A DNA stretch of 53,066 nt from Thermoplasmata archaeon (GCA_021835025.1 JAKBQY010000023.1:1-53066), one strand, 5' to 3'; shown: positions 40,151 through 49,316, counted from the stretch's first letter. Made by a program: numbers and translations. The notes: generated from the letters alone by a model not told the origin.

Positions 40151-40387
40151 ATGTATGTAAAACCTGATCGTGTTATAGATGCAAGGGGAAGTTATTGTCC
40201 GGGGCCACTCATGGAAATGATAAAAGCATATAAACAGGCAAAAATTGGTGAAGTAATATCCGTATATTCAACTGATGCTGGAACCAAAAAAGATGCACCT
40301 GCATGGATTGCAAAATCTGGGCAGGAGCTAGTTGGAGTATTCGAAAGAGAGGGATATTACGAAATAGTCATGAGAAAGGTGAAGTGA
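40151..40387 (+). CDS. tusA: TusA/SirA-family sulfurtransferase
   Basis: Small (78 aa) sulfur carrier. [20 protein letters not shown] has the conserved CPGP motif whose Cys accepts persulfide; [19 protein letters not shown] is the usual downstream helix. GAGGTGAAAAATC precedes the ATG, 11 nt after the DsrE-like gene. Works with DsrE-type partners in sulfur oxidation in acidophilic archaea and bacteria. Confidence 0.92.
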   Translation: MYVKPDRVIDARGSYCPGPLMEMIKAYKQAKIGEVISVYSTDAGTKKDAPAWIAKSGQELVGVFEREGYYEIVMRKVK

Positions 40388-40388
40388 C

Positions 40389-41525
40389 ATGGTTAACCGG
40401 GTGCTTATACTTGGGGACGGCGACGCTGGTACAATTATGGCAAATAAACTCAGGTTCAACACAAATATAAAAGACGTGGAAATAACGGTTGTTGGAAAAT
40501 CAAAGACGCACTATTTTAAACCCGATGGTATACATATTGCCTTCAAAATGGTGGATTACAAGAAAAGCGTAAAACCAACGGACTTTCTGCTAAATTATGG
40601 CATAAATTATATAAATGGTGAAATAACAAAAATATATGTGGAAGATAAATTTGTAACTTTGAAGAGCGGGAAGAATCTCGCCTATGACTATCTCATTATA
40701 GCCACAGGTGACCGGTTTGTACCTGAGGATATACCAGGATATGATGGGGAGGCCAAACACTTCCATGATCTTCAGCATGCCCTCGAACTCCATGAGGAGT
40801 TAAAATCATTTAAGGGTGGCAAAATTGTTATTGGGCAATCGAGCATACCAATAATGTGCCCACCATCACCGTATGAATTTACCTTCCTTCTTGAAGAATA
40901 TCTGAATTCAAGGGGATTAAAAGACAAGACAGAGTTACATTATATATATCCGTTGAACAATGTTTTTTCAATACCGAATGTTGCAGATTATGTTTCCAAG
41001 ATAATGGATGAACGTGGAATTATTAAACATACATTCTTCAATGTTGATTCTATAGATCCTAAAAATAAGAAGATTCAATCCATTGAAGGCGAAAACATAA
41101 ATTACGACCTTCTCATACTTGTTCCACCCCATAGGGGGCAGAAGGTTATAACAGATTCCGGGCTTGCTGATGAAAGCGGATATATAGATGTAGACAGATA
41201 CAAGCTTACTTATAAGGATTACGATAACGTATTTGTTGTGGGGGATGCTACAAATCTTCCCATATCAAAGGCTGGAGCCACGGCACATTTTGAGTCAGTT
41301 TACCTTGCAAACAGGATAGCTTCTGAAACTTCAGGGAATTTATATGATGAGGTATACGATGGATCCATAGCATGCACAACCGCAACAGGATATGAGAGGG
41401 CTATAACGCTTTATTTTACATACAATAAACCTCCAAGGGCGAATTTTGACAGCAAGATGGATTATTTCCTTAAATGGCAGTCTGCCGATACGTTCTTCAG
41501 TAGCATGGTGAGAGGGATTGCATAA
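40389..41525 (+). CDS. Sulfide:quinone oxidoreductase-like FAD flavoprotein
   Basis: Two-dinucleotide-binding flavoprotein (378 aa). The FAD loop is ILGDGDAGTIMANKL, the second site YDYLIIATGDRF, and the C-terminal FAD contact VFVVGDATNLPISKAGATAHFE. Redox cysteine candidates are in PIMCPPSPYEF and IACTTATGY; only these two Cys are present, while classical SQR uses three, so SQR, a type with two Cys, or a related persulfide-handling enzyme are possible. The C-terminus FLKWQSADTFFSSMVRGIA is amphipathic, fitting membrane attachment. Confidence 0.82.
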   Translation: MVNRVLILGDGDAGTIMANKLRFNTNIKDVEITVVGKSKTHYFKPDGIHIAFKMVDYKKSVKPTDFLLNYGINYINGEITKIYVEDKFVTLKSGKNLAYDYLIIATGDRFVPEDIPGYDGEAKHFHDLQHALELHEELKSFKGGKIVIGQSSIPIMCPPSPYEFTFLLEEYLNSRGLKDKTELHYIYPLNNVFSIPNVADYVSKIMDERGIIKHTFFNVDSIDPKNKKIQSIEGENINYDLLILVPPHRGQKVITDSGLADESGYIDVDRYKLTYKDYDNVFVVGDATNLPISKAGATAHFESVYLANRIASETSGNLYDEVYDGSIACTTATGYERAITLYFTYNKPPRANFDSKMDYFLKWQSADTFFSSMVRGIA

Positions 41526-41535
41526 GGTGGTTTCA

Positions 41536-42036
41536 ATGATTGAAGAGAAAAAAGAAACTGATAAAAATGATACTGTAAATTCTGGGAAGGATGATAAACT
41601 TGATATTATTCTGGACAGGTTAACAGAAAACAAAGATGCAATAATTTCTTTGGCAAACCTTCTTGACAAAATGAAACAGGCTGGCCTGGTTGATGTACTC
41701 GATAAAATAAATAAGGATTATACACCAACTGACATGGAATTTCTTGTAAAATTCTTTTCGGAGAAGGAACTCATAGCAGCACTATTGAAAGTGGGAGATG
41801 GCATGATGGGACTTCTATATGGGCTTTCGGACACGAGGACATCAGACGTTTTCAAGGCAATATCATTTAACCTTCAGGGAATAACAGATGGAGTCGTTGA
41901 CGGTGTAAAGAACCCCATGCAATTCTCCATGCTGAAACTGCTCTCACTTCTTAAGGATCCAGATGTATCCGCCCTTATTACCGGATTACTGAATGCAGTC
42001 AGGGTGATTGTGCCCTCAATAAGAAAAGTTCAGTAA
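41536..42036 (+). CDS. DUF1641 helical protein
   Basis: A 166-residue, mostly helical protein. The segment GLVDVLDKINKDYTPTDMEFLVKF and the glycine-rich VGDGMMGLLYGLSDTRTSDVFKA are typical of DUF1641, found beside sulfide:quinone oxidoreductases and formate dehydrogenases; function unknown. ATG 41536 follows AAGGTGG and lies 10 nt after the flavoprotein stop. A charged Lys/Asp-rich N-terminus precedes the helical part. Confidence 0.8.
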   Translation: MIEEKKETDKNDTVNSGKDDKLDIILDRLTENKDAIISLANLLDKMKQAGLVDVLDKINKDYTPTDMEFLVKFFSEKELIAALLKVGDGMMGLLYGLSDTRTSDVFKAISFNLQGITDGVVDGVKNPMQFSMLKLLSLLKDPDVSALITGLLNAVRVIVPSIRKVQ

Positions 42037-42363
42037 ATCCTTATTTTTTAGTTTTTTGATTTTTGCATGATATTTTTATGCTTCTCTTGAAGAGTGGGTG
42101 TTTATATGAATTATCTTATACTTATCTATAGTGCTTAGAAGGAGTCATTTCATTACAACGAAAAAAATGATCTCATCCCTGCAGAAGACAAGGGTGTCGA
42201 AATATGCTGAAATAATATATGGGTGCATGCTCTGGTGAAAGAGTACCTGCAAAGTGAAAGTCAAAAATAGGGGTAGTTATATACCAGATATTGAATTCAT
42301 TCCTAACTTTGCAAATTATATTTTATCAACATACTGGTATTCTTTCCTTTTTATTGGGTTTTG
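42037..42363. other. Intergenic region, about 330 bp, convergent gene ends
   Basis: It lies between the DUF1641 gene and the 3' end of the sulfatase-fold gene. A T-rich run just after 42036 could terminate the sulfur operon. The middle (about 42140-42260) has higher G+C than its flanks, but both strands are broken by stops and I recognise no protein or RNA in it. Confidence 0.5.
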
Positions 42364-43713
42364 TTATTTATACAGATTATCACTCCTACTGTGAATTACA
42401 AAAGATTCATTTCCAGTAAACAGATTAAGTTCATCCAGAAGTTCTGGGTCAGGTTTAATATTATCGGGTTTTGTATTATCCTTTTCCATGTATTCCTCAA
42501 TTTCACCAATTGAAGAGATAACAAGCTTGCTATCTTTATAATAAATAGCTTTTCTGGGAATATCTATAGCATTCATTAATTCCCTATTATGGGAAAAAAT
42601 TTCATAATTTTTATGCGGCCTTAAATCAGAAAAAATACCGTAGGACTCTGAAAAAACAGGCCTGCTACTATCCACTTGTACTGGCGTATTCCCATTTGTA
42701 ATATTCTTAATTATGGAATAAATTTCGGTATTGGAAACATAGGCGTCATCAAAATAGTGCTTATTATATTTATGTGGCAGTTTTATTATAAGTGGTATTC
42801 TTGTTAATTCATCATAGAGATAAATACCATGTCCCTGGAAATTACGTTCATGCAGGGCTTGCCCATGGTCAGAAGTGAATATAACCAACGTATCAGTGTA
42901 AATACCAGTTTTCTTCAGAATATCCACAAGCCTGCCAATAAAATTGTCAATAATGCTTGACCTTCTATAATATGCCAACCTTGATTTTTCAACATAAGCA
43001 TTCTTAATTGGTTTAATGCCAAACAGGTCATCGAACTGGTCTTTACAATTTGTGAAATAAGGACCGTGCATCTCCATAAGGTTTATAAAAAGGAAAAAAG
43101 GTGTTTTCCATGATGAAGTTTCCAGCATATTTATGATATCATCAGAACCTTTATATGTAAGCATATTTCTGGATTTTGCATATGACTTTATAATTCCAGA
43201 TAGTTTATTATGTTCAGCATTTTTAAGGATGTATAGCAATTTGGCGGGATACGAATTATATTTTGACATATTTTTTGCAAAATCCTCACCAAATAATCGG
43301 CTAATGTAATTGTCCATGCCTGTAAAACCACTCATATATATGTCAAAACCCCTATCAAATCCAGTTCCAGCACCAATAGTATTATTGGCGGAAAAACCAA
43401 TTGTTGTATATCCAATGCTTTTTAAATACTCCGATATTGTTTCATATTTTACATTATTCATATTTTTTATTATATCGCCAAGTTTTTTATCCTTAGTTTC
43501 ATGTAAACCATGTTCTGACGGGTATTTTCCAGTAAACATTGAAGCGTGGGATGGAACTGTCCAGGGTGCAGATGCTATTGCATTGTTAAATATTATAGAA
43601 TCCTCTGCAAGTTTTTCTATATTTGGGGTATTTACACTCTTATTGTATAGTGATATCGCATCTTTTCGCATTGTATCTGCTACTATAAAAATTATATTGG
43701 GTAGCTCCTTCAT
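42364..43713 (-). CDS. Sulfatase-fold hydrolase (alkaline phosphatase superfamily) without formylglycine Cys
   Basis: About 449 residues. The metal site begins NIIFIVADTMRKDA, the nucleophile region is APWTVPSHASMFTGKYPSEHG and the second metal site TLVIFTSDHGQALHER. This is the sulfatase fold, but where sulfatases have C/S-x-P-x-R, the residue is Thr in TVPSH, so no formylglycine can form; a phosphodiesterase or phosphotransferase role is as likely. ATG 43713 or GTG 43722 are possible starts; the latter overlaps the CysD-like stop by 4 nt. No signal peptide. Confidence 0.82.
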   Translation of the reverse strand: MKELPNIIFIVADTMRKDAISLYNKSVNTPNIEKLAEDSIIFNNAIASAPWTVPSHASMFTGKYPSEHGLHETKDKKLGDIIKNMNNVKYETISEYLKSIGYTTIGFSANNTIGAGTGFDRGFDIYMSGFTGMDNYISRLFGEDFAKNMSKYNSYPAKLLYILKNAEHNKLSGIIKSYAKSRNMLTYKGSDDIINMLETSSWKTPFFLFINLMEMHGPYFTNCKDQFDDLFGIKPIKNAYVEKSRLAYYRRSSIIDNFIGRLVDILKKTGIYTDTLVIFTSDHGQALHERNFQGHGIYLYDELTRIPLIIKLPHKYNKHYFDDAYVSNTEIYSIIKNITNGNTPVQVDSSRPVFSESYGIFSDLRPHKNYEIFSHNRELMNAIDIPRKAIYYKDSKLVISSIGEIEEYMEKDNTKPDNIKPDPELLDELNLFTGNESFVIHSRSDNLYK

Positions 43714-43718
43714 TGATT

Positions 43719-44525
43719 TCACATATATCCAAACTCTCTCAATCTTTCCATCATTTTTTCCTTGTCCTGTGCCCTTCCTGCTCTTTCTTCAGTATTCTCA
43801 AGGTCCTGTTCCCATGCGGGCTTATCTGATATCTTCTTTGAATCATATTTTCCATCTATTGACCTGTATCCCTCATGGTATAAAGGGTGTATTGGCAATT
43901 TATTTTCAAACATGTAGTCCCATACATCTCTTTCAGTAAACAATATTATTGGTTGAACCCTGTAATGTTCAGGTTCATCCCTTTTGGATATGAAGGTTTC
44001 AATCGACCTTGCTTCGTTTTCATCCCACCTTACTCCGGTATAAAGGGCATCAAACCTATACCTTTTTATTGTATTGTTGAAGGGAACGGTCTTCAATAAA
44101 TGGTTTCCCTCAAAGGTATCAAGGGAATAGTCCATATATTTTTTATTAAAATCATAGTTTATCTTTTTTAATTCATTGATATTTTCTTCCTTCAATGAGT
44201 CAATTAAAACCTTGTTGTCATTTACCTTTGATATGAAATCATCATTTTTTGCATAAAGCATTGTGAATCCCCATTCTTTTGATATTTTATCTATCATGTC
44301 ATAAGTTTCATCATAGTGTTGACCATGGTCTATCAATATTGCAGGAGGTATTTTTAAATTCTTTGATAGAAATACCTCCCTTATAAGATTCAGGACAACG
44401 GTGGAATCCTTTCCAGCCGACCATACTGTTGCAGGCCTGTTAAAATTATCAATGGAATCTTCTATTACTATTTTGGCTATTTTTGTTTTTGAGTTTAAGG
44501 ATAAATATTTTTCTTCTCTCTTCAT
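43719..44525 (-). CDS. CysD-like/PAPS-reductase-family ATP-pyrophosphatase
   Basis: Adenine nucleotide alpha-hydrolase of 268 residues. The PP-loop is WSAGKDSTVVL (about 34-44), then ILIDHGQHYDETYDMI, YTGVRWDENEARSIE, QPIILFTERDVWDYM and a C-terminal TEERAGRAQDKEKM that resembles CysD, the small subunit of ATP sulfurylase. The Cys motif usual after YRS in CysD is absent (YRSIDGKYD). No cysN GTPase gene, APS kinase or APS/PAPS reductase partner is near. Sulfate activation is possible but not shown. Confidence 0.75.
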   Translation of the reverse strand: MKREEKYLSLNSKTKIAKIVIEDSIDNFNRPATVWSAGKDSTVVLNLIREVFLSKNLKIPPAILIDHGQHYDETYDMIDKISKEWGFTMLYAKNDDFISKVNDNKVLIDSLKEENINELKKINYDFNKKYMDYSLDTFEGNHLLKTVPFNNTIKRYRFDALYTGVRWDENEARSIETFISKRDEPEHYRVQPIILFTERDVWDYMFENKLPIHPLYHEGYRSIDGKYDSKKISDKPAWEQDLENTEERAGRAQDKEKMMERLREFGYM

Positions 44526-44719
44526 AAGTGTGAAATAAAAAATCAGTATATGAAAATATCTATTAATTTCCTCTCAACTTTCAATTTTTAAAATTTTTAG
44601 TAAATTTTGGACTGTAATTTTATTGGAGAATTCGTTAATGACTGGTTTTTGCAATTAAAATATTTATTAACAATAGTTCTATAGATATATATGAATTTCG
44701 TAAACTACGGCATCGGCGA

Positions 44720-45288
44720 TCATTAAGGGATCAGGTTTGTTATTGCCGTAATTCCTATGGAACAAAGAAATATCCTTGATATGGTATTATCCATGCTGGA
44801 CATAATCACGGCACATGGCATACGCATAAGACCTCTCCCTCTTGATGGTGGTTTCCATTCCATAAGCACGATTGGATATCTTGATGCCTGTGGCATAAAT
44901 CGCATCATGTATCCCTTGAAGTTGAAGAGGCAGCGTGGTGATAATGAGGTAGATATAAGGTATACCACAAAATCCCACAACAGAAGAAAGATCAGCAGGC
45001 GACATACTCCTTGTATAAGTGTATGATAGAAACAAAAATAATAGAATTTTCTACAGGTTTGCAACAAACACAACCATGCAACCGAAGGATATCCGGGTGA
45101 TGTTCAGGAAGAGAGGGGGAATAGAGACTGGATACAAGATTACCAGGAAATTTCTTGCAAGGACAACATCAAAGAAGCTAAAATCAGGACTTCTACTTTT
45201 ATCTTGCAATCATTGTTTACAATTCCTGAGTTATCATGGATATAACAAGCAGGATCATGATAATATCGGCATCACTGGTAAAGGTTAA
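44720..45288 (+). pseudogene. Broken DDE transposase, IS4/ISH3-like
   Basis: Two frames together give a C-terminal transposase part. The first (from about 44727, after a stop) has RFVIAVIPMEQRN and PLPLDGGFHSISTIGYL, which carries a DDE aspartate. The second (from 45019) has FATNTTMQPKDIRVMFRKR and GGIETGYKITRKFLARTTS, carrying the catalytic glutamate. A frameshift near 45020 and the missing N-terminal half make it non-functional. I see no intact terminal repeats. The flanks (44526-44719 and 45289-45442) hold only promoter-like A+T-rich DNA. Confidence 0.7.
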
Positions 45289-45442
45289 TCCATTCGTTAC
45301 AAGTTTAATTCTACCAAATAGCCAGTCTGTATATGATTTTTATCTATTGGAAGCAAAGGAGATGTTACTTGTATAAACCATAAATCATTATTATCCGCAC
45401 CTTTTCACAAAAATTTAATATTGTAATTTTAACTAACCAATA

Positions 45443-46459
45443 ATGAAAGTAAATATAGATGGAGAAACAAAAACAATTCTTGCAGTATGGTATGAAGATA
45501 ACGAAGTCAAGTTAATCGATCAGAGAAAGATACCTGAAAGAATTGAAATATTTACAGCCAAAAATAGCGACGATATATATAATGCTATAAAAAGCATGGT
45601 TGTCAGGGGTGCTCCAGCAATAGGGGTTACCGCAGCTTATGGCCTTGCAATGGCAAATAAAAATAAAGAAAATATGGAAAAAGCTGTGAAAATAATCTCC
45701 TCTTCAAGGCCAACAGCATATGATTTATTCAAGGCAATTAACTATATGAAAGATAATAAATTTTCTGAGACTGCTGCAAAAAGATATGCAATGGAAATTA
45801 CTGAAAGATCCAAAAAGATAGGCGAATACGGCAATGAATTAATAAATAATGGAGATAAAATTTTGACACACTGCAATGCAGGGGCTCTTGCTGTTGTCGA
45901 TTGGGGAACAGCTCTGGCGCCTATGCGAATAGCCCATGCCGGGGGAAAGAAAATATTTGTTTTTGTTGATGAAACAAGGCCTAGATTACAGGGTGCAAAG
46001 TTAACTGCGTGGGAATTGCAGCAAGAAGGCATAGATTATTCCATAATTGCTGATAATGCAGCAGGCTATTTCATGAAAAAAAAGGATATAAATATTGCAA
46101 TTGTTGGGGCGGATAGGATAGCCTCAAATGGGGATTTTGCAAATAAAATTGGTACATATGAAAAAGCTGTACTTGCAAAAATAAATAATATACCCTTTTA
46201 TGTTGCAGCTCCTGGAAGCACCTTTGATTTCTCATTAAAAAGTGGAGATGAAATACCAATAGAGGAAAGGGATGAAAATGAAGTTTTGATTGTAAACGGT
46301 AAAAATCTTGGGCCAAAAGAAGGGCATGCAAGAAATCCCGCTTTCGATGTAACGCCAAATGAGTATGTAACAGCCTTCATTACAGAATATGGAATATTCA
46401 AGCCCGGGGAATTAAAAAAACTATATAAAATAATTCAAGGCGATTTATTTATGAGGTAA
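45443..46459 (+). CDS. mtnA: S-methyl-5-thioribose-1-phosphate isomerase (MtnA / aIF2B-like family)
   Basis: Methionine-salvage isomerase converting methylthioribose-1-phosphate to the ribulose form. KSMVVRGAPAIGVTAAYG, ILTHCNAGALAVVDWGTAL (catalytic Cys), DETRPRLQGAKLTAWEL, VGADRIASNGDFANKIGTY (catalytic Asp) are the MtnA motifs. 338 aa is normal. A TATA-like AAATTTAATA lies about 27 nt before the ATG. The 3' end overlaps trpS, on the other strand, by 25 nt. Confidence 0.92.
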   Translation: MKVNIDGETKTILAVWYEDNEVKLIDQRKIPERIEIFTAKNSDDIYNAIKSMVVRGAPAIGVTAAYGLAMANKNKENMEKAVKIISSSRPTAYDLFKAINYMKDNKFSETAAKRYAMEITERSKKIGEYGNELINNGDKILTHCNAGALAVVDWGTALAPMRIAHAGGKKIFVFVDETRPRLQGAKLTAWELQQEGIDYSIIADNAAGYFMKKKDINIAIVGADRIASNGDFANKIGTYEKAVLAKINNIPFYVAAPGSTFDFSLKSGDEIPIEERDENEVLIVNGKNLGPKEGHARNPAFDVTPNEYVTAFITEYGIFKPGELKKLYKIIQGDLFMR

Positions 46460-47727
46460 TCATTTATTTTTGATAATGACTCATCCCTTTTTTCCTTCAT
46501 ATTTTTTAAAAATTGTGATATATTTTCTGCTGCTTCCTTTTTGCATAGGCCACACATTCTGGCGCCCCCTTTGCATTCATCATAAACGGATTGCACATAG
46601 TTTTCATTGTTATTGTGGTAAGAATACAGCTCATAAACTGGGCATATATCCGGATTACCTCCATATTTTTTCTGTTCCTCAATCGTTTTCTGTCCACCAG
46701 TGACGGCATTTTTGATTTTCCTGGTAGCTTCTACCTCAGTATCGTCCAATGATATCAATGAATCAGGGACGGATGATGACATTTTCCCACCTTTTAATCC
46801 CGTTTCAAGTTTCTGAAAGGTTGCAGATGGTGCAATAAAGGCGAATTCATTAAATGGTTTTTCATTTTCAATGAGCATTAAATCAATTTTTATTTTATCT
46901 TCGGGTTTGGCGTTTTTAATTCTTATTGATCGGTATTCGTAATTCTTATCTGTTTTATAATTATTTTTATTTAGAATTTCAATTGCAGAATCTATGTATA
47001 AATGAGGGTCATCCTTTCCTTTTACATATATTGAAATCCCTTTATTTTCAATTTTAACATTATATATCCTTAACCTCTGGGCAATATCCCTCATCAACCT
47101 TATATGTGGGTCCTGGTCAACTCCCACGGGGACAATTGTGGGTTTTGGCCCTCCATATATTTTTAACTGCGAATGAAGAACATCGGATGCCTGCACTATC
47201 GGGGAATTTATATGAAGTAATGGAGCAGAATCATCAAATCCATATATTGCCTTTAATTCCGACATATTGGTTTCATTTGATAAAATATATCCCAATTTTT
47301 GAGTTTCATGATCCTCTGACTGGAAATAAATATTACATGGTTTAAGCCCCATTGAAATATAATTTACAATATATTCATTGATTGCAATTTCCCTTGCTTT
47401 TTCAAACGATATATTTCTTGTAGCGTAGGATTCAAGATCCGCCACTGAAATAAATAGGTCAGCACCCATGCTTTGAAAATATATCATCTGGTCTATTGTT
47501 ATTTTATTGCCAAGATGCATATGTCCTGATGGCATTAGTCCGGTAACAGCATTGAATTTTAATTTATGTTCCACTGCATATTCAATATAATCAATGGATC
47601 TCTGGCCAAAAATGAGATGTCTTTTAAAGAGGTAATGGTCAAAATAATTGTCCAAGCTCCCTATTCCAAATTCTTTTTTTAATTTTTCATAATCAAAATA
47701 CTGTTTTGAGCTCCACGGATTAATCAT
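46435..47727 (-). CDS. trpS: Tryptophanyl-tRNA synthetase
   Basis: Class I synthetase charging tRNA-Trp, archaeal/eukaryotic type (430 aa). The HIGH-like motif is TGLMPSGHMHLGNK and the KMSKS-like motif GLKGGKMSSSVPDS. INSPIVQASDVLHS and PVGVDQDPHIRLMRDIA are further TrpRS signatures. ATG 47727 has an A+T-rich TATA-like stretch about 27 nt upstream. The C-terminus (from CGLCKKEAAENISQF) fits the family. Confidence 0.94.
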   Translation of the reverse strand: MINPWSSKQYFDYEKLKKEFGIGSLDNYFDHYLFKRHLIFGQRSIDYIEYAVEHKLKFNAVTGLMPSGHMHLGNKITIDQMIYFQSMGADLFISVADLESYATRNISFEKAREIAINEYIVNYISMGLKPCNIYFQSEDHETQKLGYILSNETNMSELKAIYGFDDSAPLLHINSPIVQASDVLHSQLKIYGGPKPTIVPVGVDQDPHIRLMRDIAQRLRIYNVKIENKGISIYVKGKDDPHLYIDSAIEILNKNNYKTDKNYEYRSIRIKNAKPEDKIKIDLMLIENEKPFNEFAFIAPSATFQKLETGLKGGKMSSSVPDSLISLDDTEVEATRKIKNAVTGGQKTIEEQKKYGGNPDICPVYELYSYHNNNENYVQSVYDECKGGARMCGLCKKEAAENISQFLKNMKEKRDESLSKINDYLINKSP

Positions 47728-47768
47728 AAAACCATATAAATGATTGGTTAATTAATTTTATTAAAATA

Positions 47769-47886
47769 ACGACAGCGAAACACAGTTCCCATCCCCTCGC
47801 GGAAGATAGTACAGTATGTAACACACCGGGCTTAACCGTCGGGTTCGGAATGAGACCTGGTATTTCCCCGATGTTATGGCCGTCGT
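47769..47886 (-). rRNA. 5S ribosomal RNA
   Basis: On the minus strand a 118-base molecule is closed by the helix ACGACGGC/GCTGTCGT. Inside are the conserved 5S segments GGCCATA, GTCTCATTCCGAACCCGA and TTAAGCCCGG. No 16S, 23S or tRNA gene is adjacent, so it is a stand-alone 5S gene, as known in Thermoplasma relatives. Confidence 0.95.
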
Positions 47887-47905
47887 CTAGTTAGAATTAC
47901 AATAT

Positions 47906-47916
47906 GCTATATAATT
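47906..47916 (-). promoter_or_regulatory. TATA box of the 5S rRNA gene
   Basis: On the minus strand AATTATATAGC is centred about 25 nt before the 5S 5' end, the expected archaeal spacing, supporting independent transcription. Confidence 0.65.
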
Positions 47917-47955
47917 CTTATCTTTTAGTATTACTTATTTATTGGTAATTACAAA

Positions 47956-47967
47956 TATTTTATATAG
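47956..47967 (+). promoter_or_regulatory. TATA box of the MFS transporter gene
   Basis: ATTTTATATAGC is centred about 26 nt before the ATG at 47988. It is divergent from the 5S promoter 40 bp away. Leaderless mRNA is expected. Confidence 0.6.
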
Positions 47968-47987
47968 CCTGAAACAATTACAGGTAA

Positions 47988-49316
47988 ATGACAGAATATC
48001 AGACCATGAGTGAAGTACCAGCAACTCCATTCCTGAGGAAAGTTACAATTTTATCATCAATGGGAATAATGATGGACGGGTATACCTTGACCGTTTTTTC
48101 ATATGCATTATTGTATCTTATCAATGTTATGCACCTTGTAGATTACCAGATATCAATAATGGGTGTTTCCTCAATTACCGGTGTTATGGTTGGAAGCTTT
48201 ATTTTTGGTAAAATAGCTGATATATATGGAAGGAAATACATTTATATATATGATCTCATAGCCATATCAATTTTCATATTCATGACTGGGCTTTCCAATA
48301 ACTATATTGAATTTTCAATTTTCCAGTTTCTTGTTGGAGTAGGAATAGGTGCGGATTACCCCATAAGTTCCTCAATTCAGGCGGAATTTTCGCCAAGAAA
48401 GATCAGGGGAAAATATTTGCTTTTCAATATATTTTCATTTTCAATCGGTTCCGTTATATTTTTAATTGTTGCTATTCCACTCGTTTTATTTACTGGTGTG
48501 AATGCCTGGAGATTCATGTATATTCTGGGTGCCATATTCCCAATAATCGTGCTTTACTCAAGAAACAAAATGCCTGAAAGTCCGTACTGGGTACAGCAGA
48601 GATATGGAAACAAAGCTGGAGAGGCTGCCAGAGTTGAAATGGAAAAATATACAGGTTTTTCCATAAATAAAATACCTGAAATTCAGCCAGGAAAAACAAA
48701 AATCAGGGATGCCTTAAAGGGCAAATATTTGATTTACAGTTTATTCATATCCATTGCATGGTTCTCATATGATATTGTAAGCTATGGCATCTGGACATAT
48801 TCGCCTCTTATATTCAAAACCGAAATTGTATCATATTATGCAGACCTTTATGTGCTATTCACGGGAATGGCAGAATCAATCCCTGTCTTTATAGGTTTTC
48901 TGATAGCAATATACTACGTTGAAAAAACAGGAAGAAAATCCCTTTTAATCCTTGGATTTCTTGGGTCATTTATTGCATTGGTAATATTCTTCTTCATAAA
49001 TATATACATGGTTGTTGGTTTGTTCATGACATTCAGTGCCTTTGGAATTGTACATTTATTTCATAATATTGGTCCAAGCCCAATGACCTATGCATATCCG
49101 GTTGAACTGTTTCCAACACGGATAAGGGCAAGCGCCATGGGTATGATGACATCAATATCAAGATTTGGCTCAATACTTGCGGTTTTCTCATTTCCAATTA
49201 TTGACTCCTTATATGGCTTAAAAACAATTGTGATATATTTTGCCATTTTTGAATTGATTGGCTTGATCGTTACGTTAAAATATGCCCCCGAAACAAAAGA
49301 TAGACAATTAACGTGA
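47988..49316 (+). CDS. MFS transporter (sugar/metabolite:proton symporter group)
   Basis: Major facilitator carrier of 442 residues with about 12 hydrophobic segments. MDGYTLTVFSYALLYL is in the first helix, FGKIADIYGRKYIYIYDL in loop 2-3 (the G-x-x-x-D-x-x-G-R-K signature), and ADYPISSSIQAEFSPRKIRGK after helix 4, which places it with archaeal sugar/organic-acid symporters. LFPTRIRASAMGMMTSISRFG is the matching C-half motif. The substrate cannot be told. Stand-alone gene. Confidence 0.9.
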   Translation: MTEYQTMSEVPATPFLRKVTILSSMGIMMDGYTLTVFSYALLYLINVMHLVDYQISIMGVSSITGVMVGSFIFGKIADIYGRKYIYIYDLIAISIFIFMTGLSNNYIEFSIFQFLVGVGIGADYPISSSIQAEFSPRKIRGKYLLFNIFSFSIGSVIFLIVAIPLVLFTGVNAWRFMYILGAIFPIIVLYSRNKMPESPYWVQQRYGNKAGEAARVEMEKYTGFSINKIPEIQPGKTKIRDALKGKYLIYSLFISIAWFSYDIVSYGIWTYSPLIFKTEIVSYYADLYVLFTGMAESIPVFIGFLIAIYYVEKTGRKSLLILGFLGSFIALVIFFFINIYMVVGLFMTFSAFGIVHLFHNIGPSPMTYAYPVELFPTRIRASAMGMMTSISRFGSILAVFSFPIIDSLYGLKTIVIYFAIFELIGLIVTLKYAPETKDRQLT

